Notes under the pieces: model-generated
Database searches by the model: none
Told to the model about the DNA's origin: nothing
What the model saw: only the letters and a program-made list of their open reading frames with translations
Position numbers and translations under genes: made by a program
Assembly (NCBI GenBank): GCA_001579985.1
Contig: LRSR01005401.1
Span: 1 to 20,738, forward strand
Reading direction: 5' to 3'
DNA: 20,738 nucleotides
Origin: Hypsibius dujardini
Lineage: Eukaryota > Tardigrada > Eutardigrada > Parachela > Hypsibiidae
Shown: piece after piece, positions 10,119-19,639 of the stretch
How the letters are laid out: each line of letters begins with the position of its first letter
Position numbering within the stretch: position 1 is the first letter of the stretch

Positions 10119-10748
10119 TGCTGTATCTGAAGCTGCGTGTCAGGTTGTGGATTTTTTTACAAGGGTTCTTCCTTTTTTCTCCATTCTGGGGTGCGGCCAA
10201 ACAATTTGCGCAGGCACTTTTTTCTTCTGTCGCCTTTGTACACTACTGCTCGGGCCAAGAACTGCTGACATTCCGCGGGCCAGGGGTTGGTGGTGGTGGT
10301 GTCGTGTTGGTGGACAAGAAGAATTCGACAAGATATTTTGTTGCAGCGCAAGCAGGAAGTTGGATTTTTTCGCGCGCGACGCTTGCTTGTCGTCGTCGTG
10401 TGATAGACACGCCTGCTGAAGGCTGCTGATGGTGGTTTGACGACGGATGGATGGATGGACAAGTCGCCGCAGAGGTTTGCTGTTGCATTCGACGAACGAC
10501 CCGGCGGAGCCGCCGTCGAGGAAAGGAAAGCACAAGCAGCTTTCAAGCCCTCTGTTAGCACAATCAGTTCGAAACCCCCCGTGCGACATCGATATAGCGT
10601 GTCGATTCGATTCGACAGGCGGAGCAGAAAAAAAGTAATTTGTCTTCTGACATCTGGCTCGACAGACACACGGTCACACCACCAGAGACGCTGAAATTTC
10701 TTTCCAGAGGTCTTCCTACTTGCAGAATCTTTGGCATGCTTAGTATGT

Positions 10749-10836
10749 CTTGAACGTTTGTATGTCTGTTTATCTCAGTGATTGTCTACCTGCCTGTCTG
10801 TTTGTCTATCTGTCTATCTGTCTCTATGCTTGCTTG

Positions 10837-10896
<60 letters not shown>
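10749..10896 (+). repeat. TCTG-CCTG composite microsatellite with 15 pure CCTG units
   Basis: Degenerate tctg/tatc units pass into an uninterrupted CCTG run at 10837-10896, 60 bases and 15 units. The order TCTG then CCTG on the sense strand of a first intron resembles the human CNBP (DM2) intron repeat in structure. This is analogy, not homology. Confidence 0.95.
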
Positions 10897-11533
10897 GTTG
10901 GATGTTTATCTTCCTGTATGTGTCATCCTTGGTTATTAGTATATCGAGTTATTTGCGTTTGGATTGAAAACTCCTCTTCTCAAAATTCATCATTCCTGCT
11001 TTTTGCTTCATTATTCAGCAGTGAGGCATAGGGCAGCACCTACAGCAACACTGCTGTACAAGGACTCAACAATTAACGCGGCGATAACGGAGTGCTAGGA
11101 GGACGTTTAATTTGTCCGTTTCCGTGATGATTGATAATAATAACGGCGCGCAGTGAGAGGGGTTCCGGCGGAAGTCGGTGCGGATAGGTTACCGTGTCGT
11201 GAGGTCGTCTCACTTTCTAGAGGGGCCTCACTCGGGCGTCCGAGACGTCTTGAACTGAGCGAGAGCGCGCCTTGTTATCGCATCGTGTAATCGTCTTGAG
11301 CACAGATGTTTGCCATCTTGAGGGATAATTGAAAATTTGATTTCGCCGCATAATGGAATCGGTCATCGCTATCCTTGCAGATTATGAATTTACATTTTGA
11401 GAAATCAGCGATAAGCTTTCCTTCTAGCTGGCTGGCATTGGTAATGACACTTTGCTTACTGCTTCATGTCGAATGACCGAGTCTTGTCTTGTCACGGAAA
11501 GTATTGTCTTTAACTACATGTTTATTCCCTCTG

Positions 11534-11554
11534 AGTGTCTGTCTGTCCCTCTTC

Positions 11555-11591
<37 letters not shown>

Positions 11592-11705
11592 CCTGTTTGT
11601 TTGTCTGTATATCTAATTTCTTTCCTTAGCCTGTTTACTTTTCTGTCTGCCTGAGCGTTTGCTGGTTTGCCTGCCGGGCTCTGTATACACTTGTCTGTTT
11701 GTCTC
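11534..11705 (+). repeat. TCTG tetranucleotide array, degenerate at its 3' end
   Basis: A core of tctg units (about 11558-11612) is followed by scattered cctg/tttg units and a C-run at about 11706. Confidence 0.88.
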
Positions 11706-12316
11706 CCCCCCCCCGAATTTCCTATGGCCTGATACTCGGCCGTCCTGGGAGTGGGGACCCACACAGACAACCGCCACACGTAAACGTGGACTTCTGACTA
11801 CCGATCGCTCTGGCATGTAAAAAAAGCCTGTTGAAAAGCTAAAACACCGATTTGCCGGCGAAATTTATGCTGCTAAACTGCCAGGCAGGCACGCAAAAAA
11901 CACGACATTGTGTCCGTCGTTACCGCATCTTATATGTGTGGATTATATTATTATTGTTATATTATCATTATCACTCTCATCCCAGCAGTGTGTGTGTGTG
12001 TTTGTCTGTGTGCATCAAAAGAGTGCGCCGTGGTCCGTAATTATACCCGCAATTCATCGCATCCATTAAGTTTTCCCCCTCCCTCTCTTGTCTGTCTGTC
12101 TGACTCATGGCGACAGTCTTTTCAACATGACACGAAAGTTTCAACAATCCCTTGCGCGTCCTCCACCTTAAACCCGCAGACCGAGTGCCGTTCACGTTCG
12201 TGATCAAGTCAGGTAGAAGGAAGCTAAAAAGCCAATTCAAAGTGTGCACTGTCGTAGTACCAGTATTCGGTGCTGTAGTATGCCTAGAGTTCAATGGACT
12301 TGACGGTCAGTAGTAT

Positions 12317-12351
12317 GGAGAAGGGAGAAAGAGAGAAAGAGAAGAAAAAAC
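12317..12351 (+). repeat. Purine-only tract
   Basis: About 35 bases of almost pure A and G (ggagaagggagaaagagaga and on). No gene is associated with it. Confidence 0.8.
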
Positions 12352-12768
12352 ACGAGCAACTCGCAGAAGCAAAGCAGGCGCCATTGTAAACTGCCGGGAG
12401 GGAGAATTTGATGGCCGCGCGGACCAGCTGATGATGGAAGTGTAAAGCAGTGCAGTGTGTGGTGAAGCAAAAAAATGAAGTACAGCTCTGAACTGCCAAG
12501 GGTGTAATCGATTTCCGATGCTAATGTTGTGTTGGTACCGTCTCGCGGACGGTTTTATTATTACGGTTGTGTGGGATTATTGAAGTGTTTTGTGTTTGGC
12601 GCGATGGATTTTGCATTGACTGTGCACAGACATTTTTTAATATTTTGCATTTATGAAGCAATTAAATAATCGTTTATGTGAAATATTGAAATATTTTACT
12701 GTTGATTTGAAAATGTCTTGACGAAAAAAATTTACAACATTGACCCTCGTCAGAGTTTACGCGGATTA

Positions 12769-12791
12769 TGTCTGTCTGTCTGTCTGTCTGT
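12769..12791 (+). repeat. Short TCTG run
   Basis: Five to six pure tgtc/tctg units. Confidence 0.9.
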
Positions 12792-13155
12792 GGCTGCGAC
12801 GCGGCGTTTGAAAGGAATGCAACTCGTTTTTTTGTCGCATGTTCCGCTTTCGTTTGTGTGTGTGGCGTGTGTGACACTTTAATTTGTTTGTATTAAATGG
12901 GGAGCTGTTTCTGCTACCCAGGGTACTAACGTACCTGCGTCGTCCACTCAACCCCCCTCTTCGACCGAAAATCGACGTCCGCTGTTCCGTCGGGGTGTAA
13001 TGCGATTCTGCTTACACGATTCCGCGCTTACATGATTGATTTAAAATTTCTCTCCTAGCAGGGTACTCGATCGTAGACCTTGGGCTCGACGCGCGCGGTC
13101 TCTGTTTGCTCTTTGTGTTCTCTGGGTTGTGCGTTTGGGAGATTAATCACTGCTT

Positions 13156-13164
13156 TGTCTGTTA

Positions 13165-13210
<46 letters not shown>

Positions 13211-13340
13211 ATATCTTGTCTGTTGCCTGTCTGTTCATATGTCTGTCTGTTTGTCTGTCTGTCTGCCTGTTTGTTTATCTGCCTGTACCTTTGACTGGGT
13301 GTTTTGTTCGAATATCTGTCTACCGGTCTGTCTGTATGCC
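13156..13340 (+). repeat. TCTG tetranucleotide array
   Basis: A long pure tctg core (about 13164-13209, eleven or more units) grades into mixed tctg, cctg and tttg units. Confidence 0.92.
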
Positions 13341-13819
13341 TGGGAGACTGATATAGCTCAGTCGGCCAGCTCCGTCGGCTTATTCCAAGCCGGTGGTTTT
13401 TTTCCTCGCAAGCTTTTCGTGCGGAGAGGGCAAACAAAAGTGTTAATAATATCAACAAGACATCCTCCTCCAGGCTTTCGATGAAACGCAAGTCGTAAAC
13501 ATCTCACGTGTATGTATGTTTTTCGTGTATTATTATTTGCCATTTGCCTAACGAAAACAGAACATTCAAAATGATTCATCAACCTTTGCACCTTTTCTGT
13601 TGTTTTTTACCCACTTGCTTGTGCGGTGCGACGATGATATGATGATTGCGAGACACTTTGTGTGCCTGGCTGGCAATGGCTTCCGAACTTCTGCCCGCTC
13701 TGACCTCAATCACCCCTCGACCTCCTGTTGGTTGTGCTTTAGACGGGAAATTCTGTTCTCTAGCCTGATTCCGCTCGTAACAGGAGCTATCCTATCATTT
13801 CGGTCGTTTACAGACCGGT

Positions 13820-13932
13820 TGATTGATTGATCGATAATGGAAACATACTGATGGTGCATGGTGATCCTTTGATTGATCAGTTGATTGAATGCGCTTGACT
13901 AATTTGCTTTCTGCTGCTTGATTGGTCGATTG
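13820..13932 (+). repeat. TTGATTG-type repeat cluster
   Basis: Interrupted ttga and gatt tetramers (gttgattgattgatcg, tttgattgatcagttgattg, gcttgattggtcgattg) are spread over about 110 bases, immediately before an AT-rich island. Confidence 0.6.
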
Positions 13933-13954
13933 TTCGCCGATCTGGTCGTTTCAT

Positions 13955-14125
13955 TTTTTTTTCTTGAAGGTTTAGTTAGAAATTATATTATGTTTTAAAT
14001 TTACATATTAAACTATTATTTCCATATATTTCTACGATAGGGTTTAGTTATTATTATTTATCATAATTTATGTTTATGTTTAGCCGTTAAATTTATATTG
14101 AAATACAGTGTAAATACAGTACTCG
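13955..14125. other. AT-rich island in ELL intron 1
   Basis: About 170 bases are strongly enriched in A and T, with two copies of gggtttagtta/aggtttagtta-like sequence. No coding potential is seen. Whether it has any role, such as matrix attachment, cannot be told from sequence alone. Confidence 0.55.
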
Positions 14126-14280
14126 TACCGTTATTTCTTTTTTTCAGTTGACTTTCAAGGAAGTTGCGCGACAAAAAAATGATCTTTCAGGTCTCTTGAG
14201 GATACTCACTACCACGAGGATGATGACGATAAAAAAAGAGAAGTTTGCCTCACACTTGACTTAGTGAGATTAGAGTGAGA

Positions 14281-14313
14281 CGTGAGAGGGGGAGAAGAGA
14301 GAGAGAGAGAGAA
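14281..14313 (+). repeat. GA-rich purine tract
   Basis: gagagggggagaagagagag followed by more ga units. Confidence 0.85.
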
Positions 14314-14671
14314 GTGGACAAGACAAGAGCAGCAAGCGAAGAGTCTGAACACATTGAGGGCTCAAAAACCGGAAAGTCTGTTGCCGTTTTTTTTATTAGA
14401 GTTCACCGTTGTGTGGAAGTGAGCAGAGTAAGGCACAAAGTGTACACAGAGACGTCTGTCCGCGCAGAGAGGCATATCATTTCGCTCTCTCTCACGCGCT
14501 CATCCCCTCCTCCTCGGTCACCTAATTTTAAACCCGCTGTCTGGATGGATACTCTCGAAAGGCACCATTAAAATTAGCCGGGTTAATTGGCCGTAATCGG
14601 CGCCATACCTCTCTATCAGGCAACCAATCAAGCAGGCAGTTGACCAAGGCGTTGCTTGTTCTCTTCCATGT

Positions 14672-14940
14672 CTGTTTTTCTGCCTGTCTTACCGTCTGTA
14701 CTAGATCTGTCTGCCTGTTGTCTATCTGCCTGTACAGGTCTGTCTGCTTGTTGTCTATCTGCCTTGTATTCTGTCTGTCTGTCTGTCTGACTTTCTGTCT
14801 TTCCCTTTGCCGGTCTCTCTTTGCCTGTCTGATTGCCTGTCTGTTTGTCTGTCTGCGTGTGTGTCTGTCTCTCTGTCTATGCCGGGCTGTATCCGTCGCC
14901 AGTGTGATTGTCTGTCTGCTTGGCTGTCTGCTTGACTATC
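14672..14940 (+). repeat. Long degenerate TCTG array
   Basis: Mixed tctg, cctg, tttg and tatc units over about 270 bases, with one short pure core near 14771-14789. The degeneration suggests an old array. Confidence 0.85.
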
Positions 14941-15473
14941 GGTCGCCTAACCCCGTCCGTATTTTCACCCCGCATAGCCTTGTTGGCAACCGGGTATAGT
15001 GCATAAAAGTTGCGCATATACCTGCATATAAACTCTGTTACGCAGGTTTACGACGACCGCGCACGGTTTGGCCACAACAGCACATCCCCCTCTGCTCGTT
15101 CCGTGTTTCTTCCGCCCCTTTCATCGGTATATCTCAGCAAAACATGCACAACGATTACGTCGGGCAAGGCTGTCTTGTTCTTGTCTGTGTGTTGTGCCTG
15201 TGACTTTTGCGTTGTTTGCGAGGGGCGCTGCTGTCTGTTGCTGGTAGTGTTACATAATGAAGCATCGACGCGCGCCGCATCGAAGACGATCGCCGCACAG
15301 TCACGGTCCACTGCGCCAAACATCAACCACGGTGAACCTCGGTGGTGAAAGAAGCTCCATTAAAAATCGTTTAAGCCGGCGTACTAAAATTAAAGCAAAA
15401 ATTTGAATCGAATAGGCTCTTTCCTGCTTTCTTTAAGACAATAATTGCCAGAAAGTTCGCCCAAGAAACGATC

Positions 15474-15670
15474 GCTCGATTGGTTGATTGGCTGCTTTTT
15501 TCCCTTTTTTTAAATTGGTTACTTCGTTGGCGAGGCCGATGGCTTGATTGAATGATTGAGGAACGTTGTGAGTCAGTTGATTGATTGTTGATTGGTCGCC
15601 TTGCTTTGACCAAATGCTTGATTGAGGGCTTACTGGATATTGCTGTTCAGTTGGTTGATTGTTGATTGAT
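15474..15670 (+). repeat. TTGATTG repeat cluster
   Basis: At least ten ttga/gattg units are scattered over about 200 bases. They include two copies of the segment ttgattgttgattg near 15580 and 15656. Confidence 0.75.
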
Positions 15671-16249
15671 GAGACGACTGAATGACCTTAATAGTTCAGT
15701 TTTTGCCGTACAAACCCAGGGCTGTGGTCGACATCTAATCTTGCCGACCAAATTGTGTCACGTTTTCTTTTTGCCTCCATCTTTTGTCTCTCTGCCCCGT
15801 GCGAGAGTTTTACGTAATTTTGTTTGTTTGTCAGAAAAGCGGCACGTCGAAGGCTATTCCTCCTTCTGGTTGCTACTGACTCTCCGAATAGGCCATAATG
15901 GAACCGGTCGAGGGAGAGGCACGTCGCACACGCAGTCCAGGTGTCTGCTGCGAGAACTGACGAGGTTGCTTCGAATGAAGTCAGTTGAAGGACCGGCGCC
16001 GCCGCGGCGAACCGAGCGAGAGCTCTGCGAACGGAAGGTCGGACGAGGGTGTACGCTGGCTGGCTCCCTCCGTTAATTCTGCTTCGCTTAGCGTGCTCCG
16101 TTACTCTCTTCCGTTTTTGAAGGCCTAATTCGCCGTACAGCGTCGTGGATCGTGCCGTTCATCAACTTCCATCTCACTTTTAATACTTCCCCTTGTGCTA
16201 TTTCTGTACCTCGACTACCCGAGTCGCTGTAGTCCACCGTGTATGCCTA

Positions 16250-16448
16250 TTTGTCTAGCTGTCTGTCTATGTGTTTATTTGCCTGCTTAGTTGGCTGTCT
16301 GGGTCTGGTTGTCCAGCTGCTTGTCTGTTTGTCTATCCGCCTATCTGTCTGTTTGTTTGTCTGTTTGTCTTTCTAACTGTCTTTCTGCCTGTCTGTCTGT
16401 CTGCCTGTCTGTCTTTCTGCTTGTCTGTCTGTCTGTCTGTCTGCCTGT

Positions 16449-16491
<43 letters not shown>
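16250..16491 (+). repeat. TCTG-CCTG composite microsatellite with 10 pure CCTG units
   Basis: Mixed tctg/tttg units are followed by a tctg-rich segment and then an uninterrupted CCTG run at 16452-16491, 40 bases and ten units. The order is the same as in the array at 10749-10896. Confidence 0.95.
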
Positions 16492-16492
<1 letters not shown>

Positions 16493-17240
16493 GTTTCTAT
16501 TTTGCCATTTATTTATTTTGCGCTCTCTCTATAGGACTGTCTGCCTCGGTGTAAAGTCGCAGTTCGATGATTCTGTGCCGGCATAGTTTGTCAGTAAACT
16601 CTAGCGTCTGTTGTCGGTGTGGGGCACCGGCCTCCGGTCAACAGGAAGCGGATGCAACTGCTGCAGCCATCACTATACTGCTGGAAATGCTCGTGGAATA
16701 TCCAGTGGCGCCACTTGAAACCGAAATCCATTGAATCAGTTTTTTGAGTGCTCATCGCGTGTTAAATTACCAATTCGGATCGAGTTGACGCTTCGGAGAA
16801 TAACTAAATATTGTTTTTTTTCTCGAAATCTCTTGCTTTTTTCGGAACCTTTTGGCCTTGGTCCTCCCTCGCCGAAGGAATTTTTGGTTGAAAGAAAAAA
16901 TGTTCGAGGGAGAGACATGTGCCAGCAGGAAGGTCTGTTGCTTGTTTCAAAGCCACGCCAAATAAACGTCTTTCGAGGGCCCCTTTTGATGATGGGTTGT
17001 TGTCGCTGTTACGCGCGGTGGCGTGGCGTGTGTTCTTTCATAATAGCAGTCTGTGTGTTTGTGGCGTTTTGTATATGAAGGGGAGTGTGTGTTTGGTTGT
17101 TTAGATTGGAGCGTAACGAGAGTTGCTTCTTGTGACACTACTGACCGACTTGTCTAGTTTCTCTCTTGGTTTTTTTTACCGCCGGCGCTCTTATTGACGG
17201 AAACAATTGAACTAACTCACGTTTTTCTCTGTTCTTGCAG

Positions 17241-17285
17241 GATCGCAAAGGAGGAGCTTCATTTCATCTTGGCGAAAAAGATGGG
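17241..17285 (+). CDS. ELL: ELL exon 2: in-frame 45-nt micro-exon of the N-terminal domain
   Basis: Fifteen codons (residues 49-63, DRKGGASFHLGEKDG) lie between a strong acceptor (a pyrimidine tract ending ttcttgcag) and the donor ggg|gtacga. Both ends are phase 0. When joined to exons 1 and 3 it fills exactly the gap expected in the ELL domain. The join S-F-H-L-G-E-K-D-G-F-I-R-L-P lines up with no gap to the S-I-R-F-Q-G-S-Q-G-H-I-S-I-P of vertebrate ELL, recalled from the family. The donor is followed within about 12 bases by a TGCC/TCTG-rich array. Skipping this exon would keep the frame but remove one beta strand of the domain. Confidence 0.75.
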
Positions 17286-17296
17286 GTACGAGACAG

Positions 17297-17408
17297 TCTG
17301 CTTGCCTGCCTGCTCGATCTGTCTGTGTGCTTGTCTGTTTGCTTGTCTGTCTGTCTGCCTGTCTGTCTGCCTGCCTGTCTGCCTGCCTGTCTGCCTGCCT
17401 GTCTGTTT
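17297..17408 (+). repeat. TCTG/CCTG array abutting the ELL exon 2 donor
   Basis: Mixed tctg, cctg and cttg units begin within about a dozen bases of the donor of exon 2. The array is rich in TGCC and TGCT, which fit the YGCY motif bound by muscleblind proteins, and in TGTC/TGTT. Confidence 0.9.
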
Positions 17409-18145
17409 CCTAGACTGTTTCGGTCTGGATGGCTGATTGTACGTACCGGTGTCTGTCCAGCTAACGAAATCAGTTTTGCTACATTAAATCACGACGCGAC
17501 GACGACAAAGAGGTCTCCGGCCGACTGGGCCGCCAGAGACTTCGTGAGAGATTCGGATTGTTTCTCTCCCGGTGTTAATGAGGCTAAATCAGCGAGACAT
17601 CAGTTTTACGGCGCGCCCGCACACACGCGCGCGCGTTTTCATTACTGCCCAAATGTCTACATCAGACACGATTCCGACACACAGACAGTCTGCTAAACGG
17701 TTTAGCGTTGCGTTGAACTGCAGAACTGTCTCTTCGCTGCTTCTCGAGCAGCGCGAGAGAGGAAAAGATCTGTGCAAACGACCTGACAGAAGAACAACCT
17801 CCTGTTGTCTTACGTATGGCAATGATGATGGCTGATGGTTGATGGTGACAACGGGCTCTCACTCACTGCTCTTGCTGCTTGTGAAGCTCGGCAGCAATCT
17901 AGAGCGCGCCGGTGCGCCATTGTTTCACTAGCTTCAGTGAGGAACATGAGCGCGCGGAAAGACAAACTCACAGACACACACTCACACTGTACACCGCACG
18001 ATGAGGGACATTGAGCCGGACCAGCTCGCTCGTTCACACCAATTTTTTGCCATAATTCTCTTTCTCTCTTATGCGGGAAAGGCTGCAGCAGCGACGCCCT
18101 CCGGGCTTGCGCTAGCAAAGTGGCGTGCGCGTCGTTGCTGCTGCT

Positions 18146-18184
18146 GGTTCCAGCGTTTGGTTCCAGCGTTTGGTTCCAGCGTCT
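18146..18184 (+). repeat. 13-bp tandem repeat, three copies
   Basis: ggttccagcgttt occurs at 18146, 18159 and 18172; the last copy has one change (gtct for gttt). Confidence 0.93.
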
Positions 18185-18293
18185 GGACTTGAAACAATGG
18201 GAACTGAAACAGATTGCAGATTAAGCGCATCGGATTGAAATTGAAAGGACTGAAATCTCTTGATTGCTTCAGTATTTGGGCGACCAATACGGC

Positions 18294-18425
18294 AATCAAT
18301 CAATGTCGCCAGTTAAAAGCATTTTACCGTTTTGCGAGTAGTATAACACATCAATCAACTAATCGATGCTCCATCATTAACGAGAAACTGATGTTAAGCG
18401 GCGTGTAATCGATCAATCAACTGTT
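18294..18425 (-). repeat. Scattered ATCA/TCAA tetramers (TTGA on the minus strand)
   Basis: Short runs such as caatcaatcaatg, catcaatcaactaatcg and gatcaatcaactg. They are the reverse orientation of the ttgattga clusters in intron 1. Confidence 0.55.
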
Positions 18426-18836
18426 CGTTTCTAGTTTCAAGCCATTCAGTGCTTTAAAAGCAGCAGTAGATCGATATCTGCGACGGACTACTGAAGAGGT
18501 TCACCATTCCATCGGCTCAATAGGGAGATGGAATTTGAGTCCTTGAGCAAACATACGTACGACTAGAGAGATTGCTGATTTACATCTTCGCTCGCGCTCG
18601 CGCCCTTTGAACACAGGCTAACTTGACCTCTTGTCGTCGTCGTCGTCATCTTCGTTTGACTCACTTATATTTTGCGTTTGCTTATCTGGTTTTGGAAATA
18701 ACCGGGGCAGGTTCCCCGTAACACAGGGGAGATACCGTCTGTGTCTTGTCTTCGGTCGGTGTATCCGGCTGCCTGTCTGCCGTGATTTATCTCTTTTTCA
18801 CTTTGTCTAATCAGACGTATGCGTTTTTTGCTGCAG

Positions 18837-19063
18837 TTCATCCGACTTCCTTCCGGTGAGGAGTTTAGTTTCCGCGTGGATGAGATCCTGGAGAAGGACA
18901 GCGGTCCCCAGGGTAGCTTCGAGTGCATCCAGACGATCCGGCGCGGCGAGGTGGAGCACGTCAGCGACATCAGGAATCGCATCACCGTCCAGGCCACGGA
19001 GGCGTCGTTTGAGCATACGCGCCAGCGGATGGCCAAGGCGGACGAGGATAATAAAAAGTCATG
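18837..19063 (+). CDS. ELL: ELL exon 3: core of the N-terminal ELL domain
   Basis: The exon codes residues 64-138 plus two bases of a split codon; the acceptor is ttgctgcag and the donor atg|gtacga. It begins FIRLPSGEEFSFRVDEI and includes GPQGSFECIQ at about residues 86-95, GEVEHVSDIRNRITVQAT and RQRMAKADEDNKKS. The order FSF, PQGSFDCIQ, GEVxHL-x-I-x-DKITV-AT, ARQSMAQAEEE is the hallmark of the ELL domain (PF10390), and nearly every block is present in place. This is the strongest single piece of evidence for the gene. The open frame continues past the donor for some 50 codons without similarity, so that part is treated as intron. Confidence 0.92.
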
Positions 19064-19372
19064 GTACGAGAGTGAGAGAGCGCGAGCTCTCGCAGTAGTG
19101 GCATTATTGTTTTCGATTACGCGTCCAGCACGCATGCCTGATCGCACACAGACAGACACACACACGCCAAGGAGGGTTATTACGTGGAGGCCTCCAGTAT
19201 CTTTGGCGGCGGGTTTTCTCGCATAATCCACACATTTCACGAGACCACGTGCCGGAGTTATGTGATTTTCATGTCTGGCAAGCAAGCGGTTTACATACAG
19301 CTCTGGTTAGACATCCATTTGAAGAGACGCACAGACAGATAGACACCGACAGGCACAGACAGACAGACAGAC

Positions 19373-19428
<56 letters not shown>

Positions 19429-19639
19429 GGGCGGGTAGACAGTCAACCAGTCAGACGGACGGACGGGCAGACGGGCAGACGGGCAGACGAGACAGGCAGA
19501 TAAATAATGAGATAAAACAGCAAAATAATAGTCAAGCAGGGAGAAAGGTAGAGAGATAGATAGGCAGACAGGCAGTGAATCAGTCAGACAATTGTGGTAC
19601 TATATTGCCAATCCTAAAGTTAATCTCTTCTCTTTTCAG
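19064..19639 (+). other. ELL: ELL intron 3
   Basis: An intron of 576 bases from gtacga to tctcttttcag. It is mostly a GACA array on its 3' half; the first 260 bases show nothing recognisable. Confidence 0.8.
19329..19500 (-). repeat. CAGA tetranucleotide array (TCTG on the minus strand) in ELL intron 3
   Basis: A pure agac/caga core (about 19375-19428, thirteen or so units) passes into gacg/gggc variants. Diluted gaca/gata units continue to about 19580. It is the second array in the reverse orientation. Confidence 0.95.

Larger units (their letters stand above)
6046..17240 (+). other. ELL: ELL intron 1, about 11.2 kb, repeat-rich
   Basis: The intron runs from the gtaagg donor to the strong acceptor ttttctctgttcttgcag. 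I found no conserved exon, RNA gene or transposon protein inside it on either strand. From left to right: 6046-6856 has nothing notable except an 8-bp stem-loop (tttttccg/cggaaaaa, 6385-6408); 6857-7240 is a 122-bp tandem repeat; 7249-7337 has TTGA-type repeats; 8248-8452 a CAGA array; 8453-10051 nothing but short CTG and GT runs; 10052-10118 and 10749-10896 are TCTG/CCTG arrays; 11534-11705 is another; 11706-13155 has a GT run (about 11989-12002), a purine tract (12317-12351) and a short TCTG run (12769-12791); 13156-13340 is an array; 13955-14125 an AT-rich island; 14281-14313 a GA tract; 14672-14940 an array; 15474-15670 TTGATTG repeats; 16250-16491 a TCTG/CCTG array; 16492-17240 nothing recognised. 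Confidence 0.75.
17286..18836 (+). other. ELL: ELL intron 2
   Basis: The intron is about 1.55 kb, from gtacga to ttttgctgcag. It holds the TCTG/CCTG array at its 5' end, then no recognisable gene: a 13-bp triple repeat (18146-18184), scattered atcaatca tetramers (18294-18425), and a GTC run (about 18630-18648). An alternative acceptor ending at 18814 would add 22 bases and break the frame, so the one at 18836 is chosen. Confidence 0.72.

Noticed and set aside
10157-10669. 170-residue minus-strand open frame
   Set aside because: Composition is low-complexity, it overlaps other long frames, and no conserved motif is seen.
15666-16076. 136-residue open frame in ELL intron 1
   Set aside because: Starts in a TTGATTG repeat and shows no known family; no splice or promoter context.
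16271-16554. Cys-Leu-Ser-Val or Cys-Leu-Pro-Ala rich open frames over the tetranucleotide arrays (also near 16, 1309, 8254, 10750, 13080, 14640, 17194)
   Set aside because: A TGTC or TGCC repeat is open in all three frames and gives the same four-residue cycle; the cysteine-rich look is a repeat artefact, not a secreted peptide or toxin.
18665-19285. 206-residue minus-strand open frame
   Set aside because: It is the antisense shadow of ELL exon 3, whose sense frame has clear ELL similarity.
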